Shown one piece after another: positions 17,976 to 27,424 of a stretch of DNA of 64,000 bases. Positions within the stretch are counted from its first letter, which is position 1. Each line of letters opens with the position of its first letter. Source of the DNA: Pontibacter liquoris (GTDB lineage: Bacteria > Bacteroidota > Bacteroidia > Cytophagales > Hymenobacteraceae). Location: contig NZ_JALEBG010000001.1 in the NCBI RefSeq assembly GCF_022758235.1, positions 2,170,001-2,234,000 of the forward strand, written 5' to 3'. Under the pieces are notes generated by a model. The model was not told the DNA's origin and did no database searches. It saw only the letters and a list, made by a program, of their open reading frames with translations. Both the position numbers and the translations under genes were made by a program.

Positions 17976-20900
17976 ATGCAAGTATCAAGATTAGAAATCA
18001 AAGGATTTAAAAGTTTCGGGGACAAGGTTGTTATCAATTTTGATAACGGCATAACCGGGATTGTAGGGCCAAACGGCTGTGGCAAGTCTAACATTGTGGA
18101 TGCCATCCGCTGGGTGCTGGGCGAGCAGAAAACCCGCAACCTGCGCTCTGATAAAATGGAGAACGTGATCTTTAACGGCTCCAAAACCCGTAAACCGGTG
18201 CAGCTGGCCGAGGTGTCGATCACGTTCGACAACAACCGTGGCGTGCTGCCCACCGAGTACTCGCAGGTAACGGTAACCCGCAAATACTACCGCAACGGCG
18301 ACAGCGAGTATATGCTCAACGGCGTCACCTGCCGCCTCAAAGACATCAACGAGCTTTTCCTGGATACGGGCATCGGCTCGGACAGCTACGCCATCATCGA
18401 GCTGAAAATGGTGGATGAGATCCTGAACGATAAGGAAAACTCCCGCCGCCTTTTGTTCGAGGAAGCCGCCGGCATTTCGAAGTTCAAGGTGCGCAAAAAG
18501 CAAACCCTCAAAAAGCTGGAAGAAACCGACGCTGACCTGGAACGCGTGGAAGATGTGCTTTTCGAGATCGGCAAGAACATGAAAACGCTGGAACGGCAGG
18601 CAAAGCAGGCCATCCGGTATTTCCAGTTGAAAGAAGATTACAAGAAACACAGCCTGGAATATGCGCGGCGCAATGTATCCCAGTTTCAACAAACGCTGGA
18701 GCGCCTGGAACAGGATGTGCAGCAGGAAAGCACGTTAAAGGAAAACTATATTGCGGCTGTTACCGAAGCGGAAGAAGCTATTGCAGACCAGAAGCAGGAA
18801 CTGAACCAGACCCAGGAGCAACTGGCCGAGATGCAGAAATCCATGCAGGTGCAAACGGCAAAACTGCGCCAGCTGGAAAATGATATCAAGCTACGTTCCG
18901 AGCGCAGCCTGTTTCTGAAAGAGCGCGTGCAGCAGCTGCGCATGCAGATAAGCCAGGATACGGCTACCCTCGACCATACCCAGCAAAGTATAGCTGACCT
19001 ACGCGAGGAACTGGAAACCGTGCAGGAGCAGTTTGCAGACGCCGAGGAACAGGTTGGCGAGCTGAAAGAGCAGGTGCAGGAAGCAAACGAGCAAAAGATG
19101 ACGCTGCAGGATGCCTTCCAGGAACTGACGCAGCAGCAGAAAGCAAAGCAGAACGAAGTATACCAGCTCAACAAATCACTGGAGATCAGCCAGGTGCAGA
19201 TCCAAAGTATAAACCTGGAGCTGGAGCGTATGCAGCAGCAGCAGCTCACCGCCGACGAAGATGCCCGTTTATTTATGGAGCAACTGCAGGAGGCGCAGCT
19301 TAACCTGGAAGAGCGCACCACCTTGCTTGTGCAATTGCAGGCCCGGGAAGAGTCGCTGCTGGAGAGCATCGAAAAAACAGAGCATGATATTGAAGCGCTT
19401 AAAACGCAACTGGTAGACCTGAACCGGATGCTGGACGCCCGCCAGAATCAGTATACCCTGACCCGCTCGCTGGTCGAGAACATGGAAGGTTTTCCGGAAG
19501 CGATCAAGTTTTTGTGCCAGGCAGAAGGCTGGTCCAAGCGGGCTCCTCTCCTTTCTGATATCATCTCCAGCAAGCCTGATTATAAGCCGCTTATCGAGAG
19601 TTACCTCGAGCCCTACATGAACTTCTTTGTGGTAGATTCGCTAGCTGATGCGCTGGAAGCAACCAGCCTGCTGAAGCAGGAAAACAAAGGGCGCGCCAAC
19701 TTCATCATCCTCTCCGAAGTGGAAGAGCTGGAGCCAACGGCCACTTTCAGCGAAGGCAAACTGGTAGCGGCCTACGAGGTGGTTTCGGCAGATAAGAAGT
19801 ATGGCAGCCTGCTGAAGTATATGCTCAACAACGTATACATCAGCGAGGATACGGAAGACGATTTCTCTTCTGAAGATTACCGCACGATTATTCTTAAAGA
19901 TGGCTCGGCCATCAAAAAGCCGCTGAGCTTATCCGGCGGTACTGTGGGCTTGTTCGATGGTAACCGGTTAGGCCGCAAGCAAAACCTGGCGCAACTGGAA
20001 GAGGAAGTAGCCGCGCTCACCAAACAGGTAGACCTGCTGCAGAGCCGCATTAACACGCAAAACCAGATCCTGCTTAACTATAAAGGAGAGTCGCAGAAAG
20101 AGCCCATCAAACTGATCGAAAAAGAAGTAGCCCGTTTGCAGCAGGACCTGCTCACTGTGCGCATCAAGCATGAGCAGCACCAGCAAAACCAGCGCAACTT
20201 CGATCAGAAGCAGGACGAGCTGCAGGAGCGCCTCTACGCCCTGCGGGAACAAACGCAGGAAGTGTCGCCGCAGGCAGCGGCAGACCAGCAGGAATTGCAG
20301 CGCCTGGAAGAAGAACTGGCCGTTTACACCAACCAGCTCAATCAGCAGCAGGAACAGATCGCGGTGATTTCGGGCAGGTATAACCAGGAAAACATTACGT
20401 TCCATCACCTGAAGAACCGCCTGGCCAGTTTGCAGCAGGAGATCAGCTACAAGCAGAAAACGGTAGAAACAAACCAGGAGCGCATCACCGGTTTTAAACA
20501 GGAATTGGTAAAATCGGAAGAGGAAATTGCCGGAGCAGATAGCTTTATTTTCGAAAATCAGGCCGTGGTGGAAACAATGGTGGAAGCCCGCCGCGAGTAT
20601 GGCTATGAACTGGAGGAGATCGAGAAGCAATACTTTAGCCTGCGCGGCGAGCTGGACGAGAAAGAGAAAGTGATCCGGGAGCTGCAACGCAAACGCCAGA
20701 ATGCCGATGAGTTGCTGATGCGCATGCAGCAGGCCAAAAACGATACGCAGCTCAAGCTGGTGGCTATAAAAGAGCGCCTGGCAGCAGAATTCAATATTTC
20801 GGACGAAGACTTTGCCAGCCCGGCACCGGAAGCCGAACTGCTGATACCCCTCTCGAATGATGAGTTGAGCAAGCACATAGCAGAAACCAAAAGTGCGCTC

Positions 20901-21512
20901 GATAAAATGGGACCGGTAAACGCCATGGCGGCCGAAGCCTATACCGAGATCGAGGAGCGGAACACCTTTATTACTGAGCAACGCAACGACCTGGTTAATG
21001 CCAAGAACATCCTCATCGACACCATCAACGAAATTGACTCGGTGGCCAAAGAGAAGTTCATGGATGCCTTTAACCAGATAAAGCAGAACTTTATACTTGT
21101 GTTCCGCAGCCTGTTCACCGAAGAGGATAACTGCGACCTTGTGATCTCCGACCCGAGCAACCCGCTTGAATCCAAGATCGAGATCATGGCCCAGCCAAAA
21201 GGCAAGCGCCCGCTTACGATCAACCAGCTATCTGGAGGCGAGAAAACGCTGACAGCTATCTCGCTGCTATTCTCGATTTACCTGCTCAAGCCGGCACCAT
21301 TCTGTATTTTTGACGAAGTGGATGCCCCGCTCGACGATGCCAATATCGACAAGTTCAACAACATTATCCGCAAATTCTCGCAGGACTCGCAGTTTATTGT
21401 GGTAACGCACAACAAGCGCACCATGGCCTCGACCGATGTAATGTATGGCATCACCATGATCGAAGCCGGTATCTCCCGCGTTATACCTGTAGACTTAAGG
21501 CAGATCGCTTAG
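17976..21512 (+). CDS. smc: Chromosome segregation ATPase SMC
   Basis: A 1178-residue full-length SMC. The ABC-type head is split: Walker A GPNGCGKSN (31-39) at the N-terminus, and the signature LSGGEKTLTA (about 1084) plus Walker B CIFDEVDAPLDD (about 1110) at the C-terminus. Between them lie two long coiled-coil arms (about 170-500 and 680-1000) and a globular hinge (about 510-660). It loads on the chromosome to compact and segregate it; no scpA or scpB is in the window. A long perfect-stem terminator follows, so it is transcribed alone. Confidence 0.98.
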   Translation: MQVSRLEIKGFKSFGDKVVINFDNGITGIVGPNGCGKSNIVDAIRWVLGEQKTRNLRSDKMENVIFNGSKTRKPVQLAEVSITFDNNRGVLPTEYSQVTVTRKYYRNGDSEYMLNGVTCRLKDINELFLDTGIGSDSYAIIELKMVDEILNDKENSRRLLFEEAAGISKFKVRKKQTLKKLEETDADLERVEDVLFEIGKNMKTLERQAKQAIRYFQLKEDYKKHSLEYARRNVSQFQQTLERLEQDVQQESTLKENYIAAVTEAEEAIADQKQELNQTQEQLAEMQKSMQVQTAKLRQLENDIKLRSERSLFLKERVQQLRMQISQDTATLDHTQQSIADLREELETVQEQFADAEEQVGELKEQVQEANEQKMTLQDAFQELTQQQKAKQNEVYQLNKSLEISQVQIQSINLELERMQQQQLTADEDARLFMEQLQEAQLNLEERTTLLVQLQAREESLLESIEKTEHDIEALKTQLVDLNRMLDARQNQYTLTRSLVENMEGFPEAIKFLCQAEGWSKRAPLLSDIISSKPDYKPLIESYLEPYMNFFVVDSLADALEATSLLKQENKGRANFIILSEVEELEPTATFSEGKLVAAYEVVSADKKYGSLLKYMLNNVYISEDTEDDFSSEDYRTIILKDGSAIKKPLSLSGGTVGLFDGNRLGRKQNLAQLEEEVAALTKQVDLLQSRINTQNQILLNYKGESQKEPIKLIEKEVARLQQDLLTVRIKHEQHQQNQRNFDQKQDELQERLYALREQTQEVSPQAAADQQELQRLEEELAVYTNQLNQQQEQIAVISGRYNQENITFHHLKNRLASLQQEISYKQKTVETNQERITGFKQELVKSEEEIAGADSFIFENQAVVETMVEARREYGYELEEIEKQYFSLRGELDEKEKVIRELQRKRQNADELLMRMQQAKNDTQLKLVAIKERLAAEFNISDEDFASPAPEAELLIPLSNDELSKHIAETKSALDKMGPVNAMAAEAYTEIEERNTFITEQRNDLVNAKNILIDTINEIDSVAKEKFMDAFNQIKQNFILVFRSLFTEEDNCDLVISDPSNPLESKIEIMAQPKGKRPLTINQLSGGEKTLTAISLLFSIYLLKPAPFCIFDEVDAPLDDANIDKFNNIIRKFSQDSQFIVVTHNKRTMASTDVMYGITMIEAGISRVIPVDLRQIA

Positions 21513-21528
21513 TATAATCTTTCGATAA

Positions 21529-21566
21529 AAAAGAGCCGCAGCTAAAACGTTAGCTGCGGCTCTTTT
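21529..21566 (+). terminator. Terminator after smc
   Basis: A perfect 16-bp stem AAAAGAGCCGCAGCTA / TAGCTGCGGCTCTTTT with a 6-nt loop. The A/T flanks make it potentially bidirectional. The rest of the gap (21567-21819) shows no gene or clear repeat. Confidence 0.92.
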
Positions 21567-21819
21567 CATTTATACTTATTTCTATTTTTTACCTCAGGTA
21601 GCAATTTACAAATGCTCTGTAAGTATAAACCCACCCTAATCCGTCCATGAAGGTGAATCACCTACTATCCTGGGGCATGTGTCAACTTGTGCTTACTACC
21701 CTGATTAGAGTATACTTGTAAAAAAAAGATCAAGCAAAGGTTTATCACTTCTAATCTTGTTTTACCTGGCAACACAAGCTAATTCTTGGGCTAGTGAATC
21801 AGGTAATTAGTTGATGTCA

Positions 21820-22179
21820 CTAACGATCTTGCTCTGTCAAAAACAGTTGATGCTGTATTTTTTTCGGGAGTTTGGATCGTACCAATTCATACGACTGCTT
21901 AACATAAGATTCCCACTCCTGCATAGATAACCGCCCCCACTCCTGCACCTGCACCCATTTGTTCCGCGCCATGTAGGGTGCCGGAATCACTTGCGGTGAG
22001 CTGGAAAGCTCGTCAAACTCTTCCTCTCTTACTTTAAACGATACCGCATGGGGTGCTTCCAGCGAAGTGACACAAAACATCTTGCCTGCTACCGAAAAGC
22101 AAAGATCAGCGCCCCACTTGATGTCTTCGCTTACGCCGGGTAATTGCAAGCAGCATTCGCGCAGCTTTTCTATGTCCAT
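21820..22179 (-). CDS. MmcQ/YjbR family protein
   Basis: A 119-residue protein of the MmcQ/YjbR fold. Features: the N-terminal LRECCLQLPGVSEDIKWG, a central strand pair with MFCVTSLE, and the typical APYMARNKWVQV stretch. Members are small cytoplasmic proteins with a CyaY-like, possibly DNA-binding fold and no firm function. It lies 57 nt downstream of the acyltransferase gene and may share its transcript. Confidence 0.88.
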   Translation of the reverse strand: MDIEKLRECCLQLPGVSEDIKWGADLCFSVAGKMFCVTSLEAPHAVSFKVREEEFDELSSSPQVIPAPYMARNKWVQVQEWGRLSMQEWESYVKQSYELVRSKLPKKIQHQLFLTEQDR

Positions 22180-22236
22180 TGATTTATATTAAGTATAAAA
22201 AGAATAGCTTATTGTGAAAGAAACTTGAGTCTATAC

Positions 22237-22791
22237 CTAGCGAACGCCGTTTTCAGGAAAGCGCCCAGACTTAGTACGGTAAAAGGCTTGGATCTTCTCC
22301 AGGTCAGCATCAAAATCACCTGAAGGATAAATGGTTGGTCCGATACCTGCTTCTTTTTTAGCATAATCCAGGTAGCCCAACACGATCGGAACGCCTGCCC
22401 CCTCGGCCACATAATAAAACCCACGGCGCCAGCGGGGCTGGTATTTTCGGGTGCCTTCCGGGGTTACCATCACGCACATGTCCTGGCCAGGTCGCTCATC
22501 GAAAATCCTGATCATGGCATCTACCATGCGCGTGTTTTTGGAACGGTCGATGGGCAGTGCGCCCATGCGCCGGAGCAAGCCGCCGAAAGGGAAGCCCATG
22601 AACTCCTTTTTGATTGTGAACCGAATCGGAGCATCCATCAGGTAAAAGGCAGCGCGGGCATAGATAAAATCCCAGTTACTGGTATGTGGGGCAGCCACCA
22701 TCACACAGCGTCTGTTCTCGGGAGTAAGCCCCCCGTGTAATGTCCAGCCCGATACTTTAAAGATGAGCTTGGATAGATATTTTGCAAACAT
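22237..22791 (-). CDS. PlsC-like lysophospholipid/1-acylglycerol-3-phosphate acyltransferase
   Basis: A 184-residue acyltransferase. The catalytic HX4D motif is HTSNWD (H36-D41) and the glycerophosphate-binding motif is TPEGTR (110-115). It lacks the long N-terminal membrane region of classical PlsC and belongs to the short acyltransferase family common in Bacteroidota. It probably acylates a lysophospholipid or related acceptor at the inner membrane; the substrate cannot be deduced. Confidence 0.85.
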   Translation of the reverse strand: MFAKYLSKLIFKVSGWTLHGGLTPENRRCVMVAAPHTSNWDFIYARAAFYLMDAPIRFTIKKEFMGFPFGGLLRRMGALPIDRSKNTRMVDAMIRIFDERPGQDMCVMVTPEGTRKYQPRWRRGFYYVAEGAGVPIVLGYLDYAKKEAGIGPTIYPSGDFDADLEKIQAFYRTKSGRFPENGVR

Positions 22792-22889
22792 GGTTTATGT
22801 AGGTATAAGCGCCTGTCACCGTTACCGCTCCTCAGCAGCAGGGTCAATGGCAGCTTAAATATAAGGTATAAATTCCTACATACCCCTAT

Positions 22890-23516
22890 TTACAAGGCCT
22901 GCTTGATAACATTTGCTCTTTTGCGAAGCAAATAAGCCTGTACGCCAAAGCCCAGCATAGGTCCATAAGTGATGTAAGACTTTCCGTTTTCGATCTGTTT
23001 GAAATAACGCACGGAAAGGAGGGGCTCGAGCGAGAACTTTTCATTAAAAAAGTAAGCATAGCCTACGCCCAGCGCACCCGCGTACAGGTTGTTCTTCTCG
23101 CCTGTCGAAAAGTTTAGCAAGCCCATCTCAAGCGAGAGCTCACCAAATACCCCGTTATCCAGGTAATAGCGCGTAAAGGGCCCTGCCAGCAGCATGGTTT
23201 TCCGGAAAGGTTTGTTTTGCTCGGCATTGGAGGTAATTTTCAGGCTTTCATGATTCATGGTGATGTTGAGTCCAACGGCGAAATCATGGAGCAGAAAATA
23301 GCCGTTTTTAGCCTGCAGCATGGCCTGTATCTTGGTGCCCTCTACCGTCTGGCCGGGGAGGCTCAACTCATCAGTCATTTTATCAGCCGTGGCATTCAGG
23401 GTACCCCCAATCAGGATGGAACCCTGCTTTATCTTGGCATTCATGATGAAACTTTTGTTTTCCTGCGCCAAAAGGGTGATGGGCAGAAAAAAGAGCAGGA
23501 ATAAAAATGAACGCAT
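22890..23516 (-). CDS. Outer-membrane beta-barrel protein, exported
   Basis: A 208-residue protein with a signal peptide (1-17, FLFLLFFLPITLLAQ). Alternating-hydrophobicity strands follow, with aromatic girdle residues (FTRYYLDNGVFGELSLEMG, GVGYAYFFNEKFSLEPLLSVRYF). This is the pattern of small 8-strand outer-membrane barrels. No enzyme motif is seen; it may be a structural or pore protein. It stands between the acyltransferase and patatin genes with gaps of about 90 nt on each side. Confidence 0.75.
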   Translation of the reverse strand: MRSFLFLLFFLPITLLAQENKSFIMNAKIKQGSILIGGTLNATADKMTDELSLPGQTVEGTKIQAMLQAKNGYFLLHDFAVGLNITMNHESLKITSNAEQNKPFRKTMLLAGPFTRYYLDNGVFGELSLEMGLLNFSTGEKNNLYAGALGVGYAYFFNEKFSLEPLLSVRYFKQIENGKSYITYGPMLGFGVQAYLLRKRANVIKQAL

Positions 23517-23607
23517 AAGTCAGGATTGGTTTTGAGCTTATACGTAAATCAGCAAAGGTTATGTTCTATAAATTACAGATTTTTATAGCAAAAATTATAA
23601 TTTAGGA

Positions 23608-24372
23608 TTATTTATATAGTAGCTGCTTAATATGCCGTTCCATTTGCATGGTATAGCGGTAGCCGATATCAAAAATCTCATCTGCTTTCCGGTAATTGAC
23701 CAGCCTGTAGTATTTCAGCTCCTGCGGCTCCAGCAACATATCACACATAGGAATCCGTAGTTTCACATTGTTGTTGATGGCAAGCAGCACGGTCCGTTCC
23801 AGCATACTCCGGAAAGAAGTAACCTGCGCCTGATGGTTAACAGGATTCACATGCACGCCAATCTTAACATCGCAGTTATTATAAAGCGGATCAACGGGAA
23901 GGTTGTTGAGCAGCCCGCCATCGTTGAGCAGCTTGCCGTTAAAGGAAACAGGCTGATAAAGGATAGGCACGGCAGCGGAGGCCATCAGTGGCCGGATGAG
24001 CTCACCGGAAGAAAAGTAGGCGGTCACGCCTTCGTTCATCTCGGTAGCACTCACCACTACAGGAAGCTTTAGATCTTCGAAAGTAGCATTTTCGCCCAGG
24101 TGTTGCTTATACAGCTTTTCCACTTCAGCCAGGTGCATCAGCCCGATCTTGCCAAAAGTAGGCCGGACGATCTTAAAGATGCTCAGTTCTTTGATCAGCT
24201 TCAGGATTTCATCAGGCGTAAAGCCGGCGGCGTAAAAAACACCCGCAATAGCCCCCGAGCTAACCCCGGAAATCATGCTAATCTTTAGCCCCAGTTCATC
24301 AAATGCTTTTAATACACCCAGGTGTGCAATGCCTCTGGCGCCACCGCCAGACAAGGCTAGTCCTATCCGCAT
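23608..24372 (-). CDS. Patatin-like phospholipase
   Basis: A 254-residue patatin-family lipid acyl hydrolase. The oxyanion hole is GGGARG (9-14), the nucleophile elbow GVSSG (36-40, Ser38) and the catalytic Asp lies in DGG (D151). All three are present, so the enzyme should be active. The ATG at 24372 (MRIGLALSGGGARG) is the family start; a longer frame to 24444 overlaps the upstream gene and adds an unrelated basic segment. There are 2 nt between the upstream hydrolase stop and this start, so the two are one operon. No signal peptide, so probably cytoplasmic. Confidence 0.93.
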   Translation of the reverse strand: MRIGLALSGGGARGIAHLGVLKAFDELGLKISMISGVSSGAIAGVFYAAGFTPDEILKLIKELSIFKIVRPTFGKIGLMHLAEVEKLYKQHLGENATFEDLKLPVVVSATEMNEGVTAYFSSGELIRPLMASAAVPILYQPVSFNGKLLNDGGLLNNLPVDPLYNNCDVKIGVHVNPVNHQAQVTSFRSMLERTVLLAINNNVKLRIPMCDMLLEPQELKYYRLVNYRKADEIFDIGYRYTMQMERHIKQLLYK

Positions 24373-24374
24373 GC

Positions 24375-25217
24375 TTATACTTCGTTCAGGGGAAAGGTGC
24401 TGCCCAGGCGGATTCCTTTTTCGGTTTGCTGCACAGTACAGCATTCATTCACCGCATCGTGCTCCAGGTACAGCACATATTCTTCCCGGGCGGCCTGCTC
24501 CAGGAAAGCAGCTTTCTCATCCAAGGTTAACAGCGGGCGGGTATCATAGCCCATTACATAAGGCAGCGGAATATGCCCTGTGGAAGGCAGCAGATCGGCC
24601 ATAAACGCCACCTTCTTGCCTTTATAAGGTATGATAGGCACCATCATTTTGTCCGTGTGCCCATCGGCATAGAAAATATCGAATTGCGGAAAAGGAGATG
24701 GTGCTGCCGGATCTATAAACTGCAATTGGCCGCTCTCCTGCATCGGCAAAATATTTTCTCTCAGGAACGAGGCTTTTTCACGGGCATTGGGTTTTGTAGC
24801 CCACTCCCAATGCGCGGCATTAGACCAGTAGGTGGCATTCGGGAAAGCGAGCTCCGGAGCTCCCGTGCTTGCGTTATACTTCACGCCGCCACCGCAATGA
24901 TCAAAATGCAGATGCGACAGAAACATATCGGTTACATCTTCCGGCGCAAAGCCAGCCTGCTTGATCGATTTCTCCAGCGAAGCATCGCCGTGAAGGTAAT
25001 AATGGCTGAAGAACTTGGCATCCTGTTTGGTGCCAATGCCATTATCTATGAGGATCAGCCGGTCGCCATCTTCAATCAGCAGGCAGCGCATGGCCCAGGT
25101 ACATAGGTTATTCTCATCAGCAGGGTTTGTGCGCTGCCACAGTGTTTTAGGCACCACGCCAAACATGGCCCCACCATCCAACTTAAAAAACCCTGTATCT
25201 ATTACATGTAACTGCAT
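24375..25217 (-). CDS. MBL-fold metallo-hydrolase
   Basis: A 280-residue metallo-beta-lactamase-fold hydrolase. The metal motif HLHFDH (H102, H104, D106, H107) is intact, and downstream GHTDKM and LEHDA supply further ligands. It resembles the lactonase/AttM-like branch (N-terminal IDTG, LIDNGIGTK), but the substrate is not determinable. It is the first gene of a tight pair with the patatin phospholipase. Its 5' flank is the repeated-word inverted element at 25219-25394. Confidence 0.9.
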   Translation of the reverse strand: MQLHVIDTGFFKLDGGAMFGVVPKTLWQRTNPADENNLCTWAMRCLLIEDGDRLILIDNGIGTKQDAKFFSHYYLHGDASLEKSIKQAGFAPEDVTDMFLSHLHFDHCGGGVKYNASTGAPELAFPNATYWSNAAHWEWATKPNAREKASFLRENILPMQESGQLQFIDPAAPSPFPQFDIFYADGHTDKMMVPIIPYKGKKVAFMADLLPSTGHIPLPYVMGYDTRPLLTLDEKAAFLEQAAREEYVLYLEHDAVNECCTVQQTEKGIRLGSTFPLNEV

Positions 25218-25218
25218 T

Positions 25219-25394
25219 GGTAGAAGTTAGAAAGTTAAAAGGTTAGAGAGTTAGAAAGTTATAATGTTTCGGTATTTGCTGGTGGCTTATACTTTGATTA
25301 GGCCGTGCGAGTTGAAGAAAAGTTAGATTCGCCAAAGATTATGATAAACTACCCCTTTGGCTTTCTAACTTTCTAACCTATACCTTTCTAACTT
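25219..25394 (-). repeat. Repeated-word inverted element between accA and the MBL hydrolase gene
   Basis: The left arm (25224-25262) is made of GTTAGAAAGTT-type words (GTTAGAAAGTTAAAAGGTTA then GAGAGTTAGAAAGTT). The right arm (25350-25396) is made of the complements (CTTTCTAACTTTCTAACC, CTTTCTAACTTTTAG). They enclose ~90 nt with one TATACTT. The right arm runs into the accA stop codon. It belongs to the same class as 3039-3272 and 4777-4860 but uses different words. Confidence 0.65.
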
Positions 25395-26345
25395 TTAGCT
25401 TTCCAGCACCACGCCCATATTCGAGAACTTATCGATGCGTTGCATAATGCGGTCGCCGGAATCTATGGTTTCCAACTCGTCCAGCAGTTTAATGAGCTCT
25501 TTTTTGAACATGCGCATCATCTTCTCAGGCTCCAGGTGAGCGCCACCGAGGGGCTCTTTGATGATGCCGTCGATAAGCTTATGCTGCAACATGTCTTTAG
25601 CTGTAAGTTTGAGGGCTTCTGCTGCCTGTTCTTTGTAGTTCCAGCTGCGCCATAAAATAGACGAGCATGATTCAGGCGAGATCACCGAATACCAGGTATT
25701 CTCCAGCATCATCACGCGGTCGCCAATGGCAATGCCCAGCGCGCCACCAGAGGCTCCCTCTCCTATGATGATACAGATTACCGGCACTTTGAGCATGAAC
25801 ATCTCTTTCAGGTTACGGGCAATGGCTTCGCCCTGTCCGCGTTCTTCTGCTTCCAGGCCGGGGAAAGCACCGGGCGTGTCGATAAGCGTGACGATGGGAC
25901 GGTTGAATTTCTCGGCCATTTTCATCAGCCGGAGTGCTTTGCGGTAACCCTCGGGGTTTGCCATCCCGAAATTGCGCATCTGGCGCTGCTTGGTGTTGCG
26001 CCCTTTTTGCTGACCGATAAACATGATGCTGCGGCCATCCACTTCACCGAAACCACCCACCATAGCTTTGTCGTCGCTTACAGTGCGATCGCCGTGCAGC
26101 TCGATAAACTTATCGGTAATGCCGTTAATATAATCTAAGGTATAGGGCCTGTCGGGGTGGCGCGAGAGCTGCACACGCTGCCAGCGGGTCAGGTTGGCAT
26201 AGGTTTCCTTCTTCAGGGTCTTGATCTTCTCCTCCAGGGCCTTTACTGCCTCCGACACATCGACCTGGCTTTCGGAAGCCAGTTTTTTCATGTCCTGCAG
26301 TTTGCCCTCCAAGGCAGCAATGGGCTGTTCGAAATCTAAAAGCAT
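25395..26345 (-). CDS. accA: Acetyl-CoA carboxylase carboxyltransferase subunit alpha
   Basis: A 316-residue AccA that transfers the carboxyl group from biotin to acetyl-CoA, the first step of fatty-acid synthesis, in complex with AccD (not in the window). It shows the conserved [28 protein letters not shown] and the C-terminal EPLGGAH. The N-terminal helical segment ([16 protein letters not shown]) marks the true start. A TAAATTTG -7-like box lies 24 nt upstream. Confidence 0.97.
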   Translation of the reverse strand: MLLDFEQPIAALEGKLQDMKKLASESQVDVSEAVKALEEKIKTLKKETYANLTRWQRVQLSRHPDRPYTLDYINGITDKFIELHGDRTVSDDKAMVGGFGEVDGRSIMFIGQQKGRNTKQRQMRNFGMANPEGYRKALRLMKMAEKFNRPIVTLIDTPGAFPGLEAEERGQGEAIARNLKEMFMLKVPVICIIIGEGASGGALGIAIGDRVMMLENTWYSVISPESCSSILWRSWNYKEQAAEALKLTAKDMLQHKLIDGIIKEPLGGAHLEPEKMMRMFKKELIKLLDELETIDSGDRIMQRIDKFSNMGVVLES

Positions 26346-26368
26346 AGTTCTTTCGCTAGTTTCAGTTA

Positions 26369-26376
26369 CAAATTTA
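26369..26376 (-). promoter_or_regulatory. Candidate -7 promoter element for accA
   Basis: Minus-strand TAAATTTG matches TAnnTTTG, 24 nt before the accA start codon. No clear TTTG -33 box is seen at 19-21 nt. Confidence 0.45.
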
Positions 26377-26499
26377 AGAGTTTCCTGAAATGGTGACAGA
26401 GAAGATTACGATTTCTGCCAGATAAAAAAATAATGAGCGTGTGAATGAAGCATTTACACCTTTTAAGGCAAAATATAGCCTGAAAAAGATGCTTTGCTC

Positions 26500-26530
26500 T
26501 TGCAGAATTAAAATCAAGAATATACCTTTG
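26500..26530 (+). promoter_or_regulatory. Promoter of the tRNA-Asp pair
   Basis: TTG (26500-26502), a 20-nt spacer, then TACCTTTG (26523-26530), matching the Bacteroidota -33/-7 pattern. It lies 37 nt before the first tRNA. Confidence 0.7.
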
Positions 26531-26567
26531 CATCACTCTAACGAAAAGCGCTGGAGAAAAACAAAAC

Positions 26568-26641
26568 GGTCTGGTAGTTCAGTTGGTTAGAATGCCGCCC
26601 TGTCACGGCGGAGGTCGCGGGTTCGAGTCCCGTCCAGACCG
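26568..26641 (+). tRNA. tRNA-Asp (GTC), copy 1
   Basis: A 74-nt cloverleaf. The acceptor GGTCTGG pairs with CCAGACC, the anticodon stem CCGCC/GGCGG holds loop CTGTCAC (anticodon GTC), and the T-arm is GCGGG-TTCGAGT-CCCGT. The 3' CCA is not encoded. Confidence 0.98.
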
Positions 26642-26695
26642 CAGGTAATACTGCGGTAACGCACACAGCGCACCAAGCGCTTAGTTTAAAATCTT

Positions 26696-26769
26696 GGTCT
26701 GGTAGTTCAGTTGGTTAGAATGCCGCCCTGTCACGGCGGAGGTCGCGGGTTCGAGTCCCGTCCAGACCG
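26696..26769 (+). tRNA. tRNA-Asp (GTC), copy 2
   Basis: Identical in sequence to copy 1, 54 nt downstream, presumably on the same transcript. The 3' CCA is not encoded. Confidence 0.98.
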
Positions 26770-26771
26770 CG

Positions 26772-26801
26772 AAAGCCTGAAGAGAAATCTTCAGGCTTTT
26801 T
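26772..26801 (+). terminator. Terminator after the tRNA-Asp pair
   Basis: A perfect 12-bp stem AAAGCCTGAAGA / TCTTCAGGCTTT closed by a GAAA tetraloop, with a T-run. Confidence 0.93.
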
Positions 26802-27054
26802 TGGTTTTATGGGTGTTCGTAACCTCAGTTCTGCCCTCTCCATTTACTAATGAGCCTCTTACACGGGAAAGTGAGATCTGTAGTTGGTTCTTATTCATGT
26901 ATAGGCATTGCAATATCGTGTCCAACCACCCCTGCCCTCCTTGACTTTCAAAGGGGGGCCCCTTTACCCCCAGGAGAGGAGCATGTTGTTACTATTGTTG
27001 AAGTATAAGCGGTGTAGTTCGGAATGTTGTGTAAAGAGTTACTCTTTTCCATGT

Positions 27055-27135
27055 TGTCATCTCGACGCAAGGAGAGATCTGTTTGAAATATTTTCAGGAT
27101 TCAGTATCAGATTTCTCACGTTGTTCGAAATGACA
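27055..27135. repeat. 81-bp imperfect terminal inverted repeat nested in repeat copy 2
   Basis: Ends are TGTCAT...TGACA. The left arm TGTCATCTCGACGCAAGGAG continues GAGATCTG; the right arm (27108-27135) complements it at most positions. It resembles the palindromic TGTCAT...GAGAAATCT intergenic repeats widespread in Bacteroidota. It is absent from copy 1. Confidence 0.65.
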
Positions 27136-27424
27136 GTTTTCTGAAATATGAACAGTATAGTTTAAGTGAAAAAAGAACATTTCCCTCCTCCCTTCAAAGG
27201 GGGACTTTTGGCTGATGGAGGGAGACAGTATACTTGCATAGTGAAAGCTTCATCTCCCTTCCACCATGATCCTTTCAGGATGACAAAGAAGAAAGAGACA
27301 AGGAGGAGAGGTTTATACTCAAGCTAAACTTTCAAAGCGGCTGCCATTGCGCGGACAGGTTGCGACCTGTCTCTACAGGATTTAAGTTGCATAGTATAAG
27401 CCGTAGCTATCAAAACTAATCCCA

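Noticed and set aside
19968-20981. 337-codon minus-strand frame opposite smc
   Set aside because: Leucine/phenylalanine-rich mirror of the coiled-coil codons of smc; not a gene.
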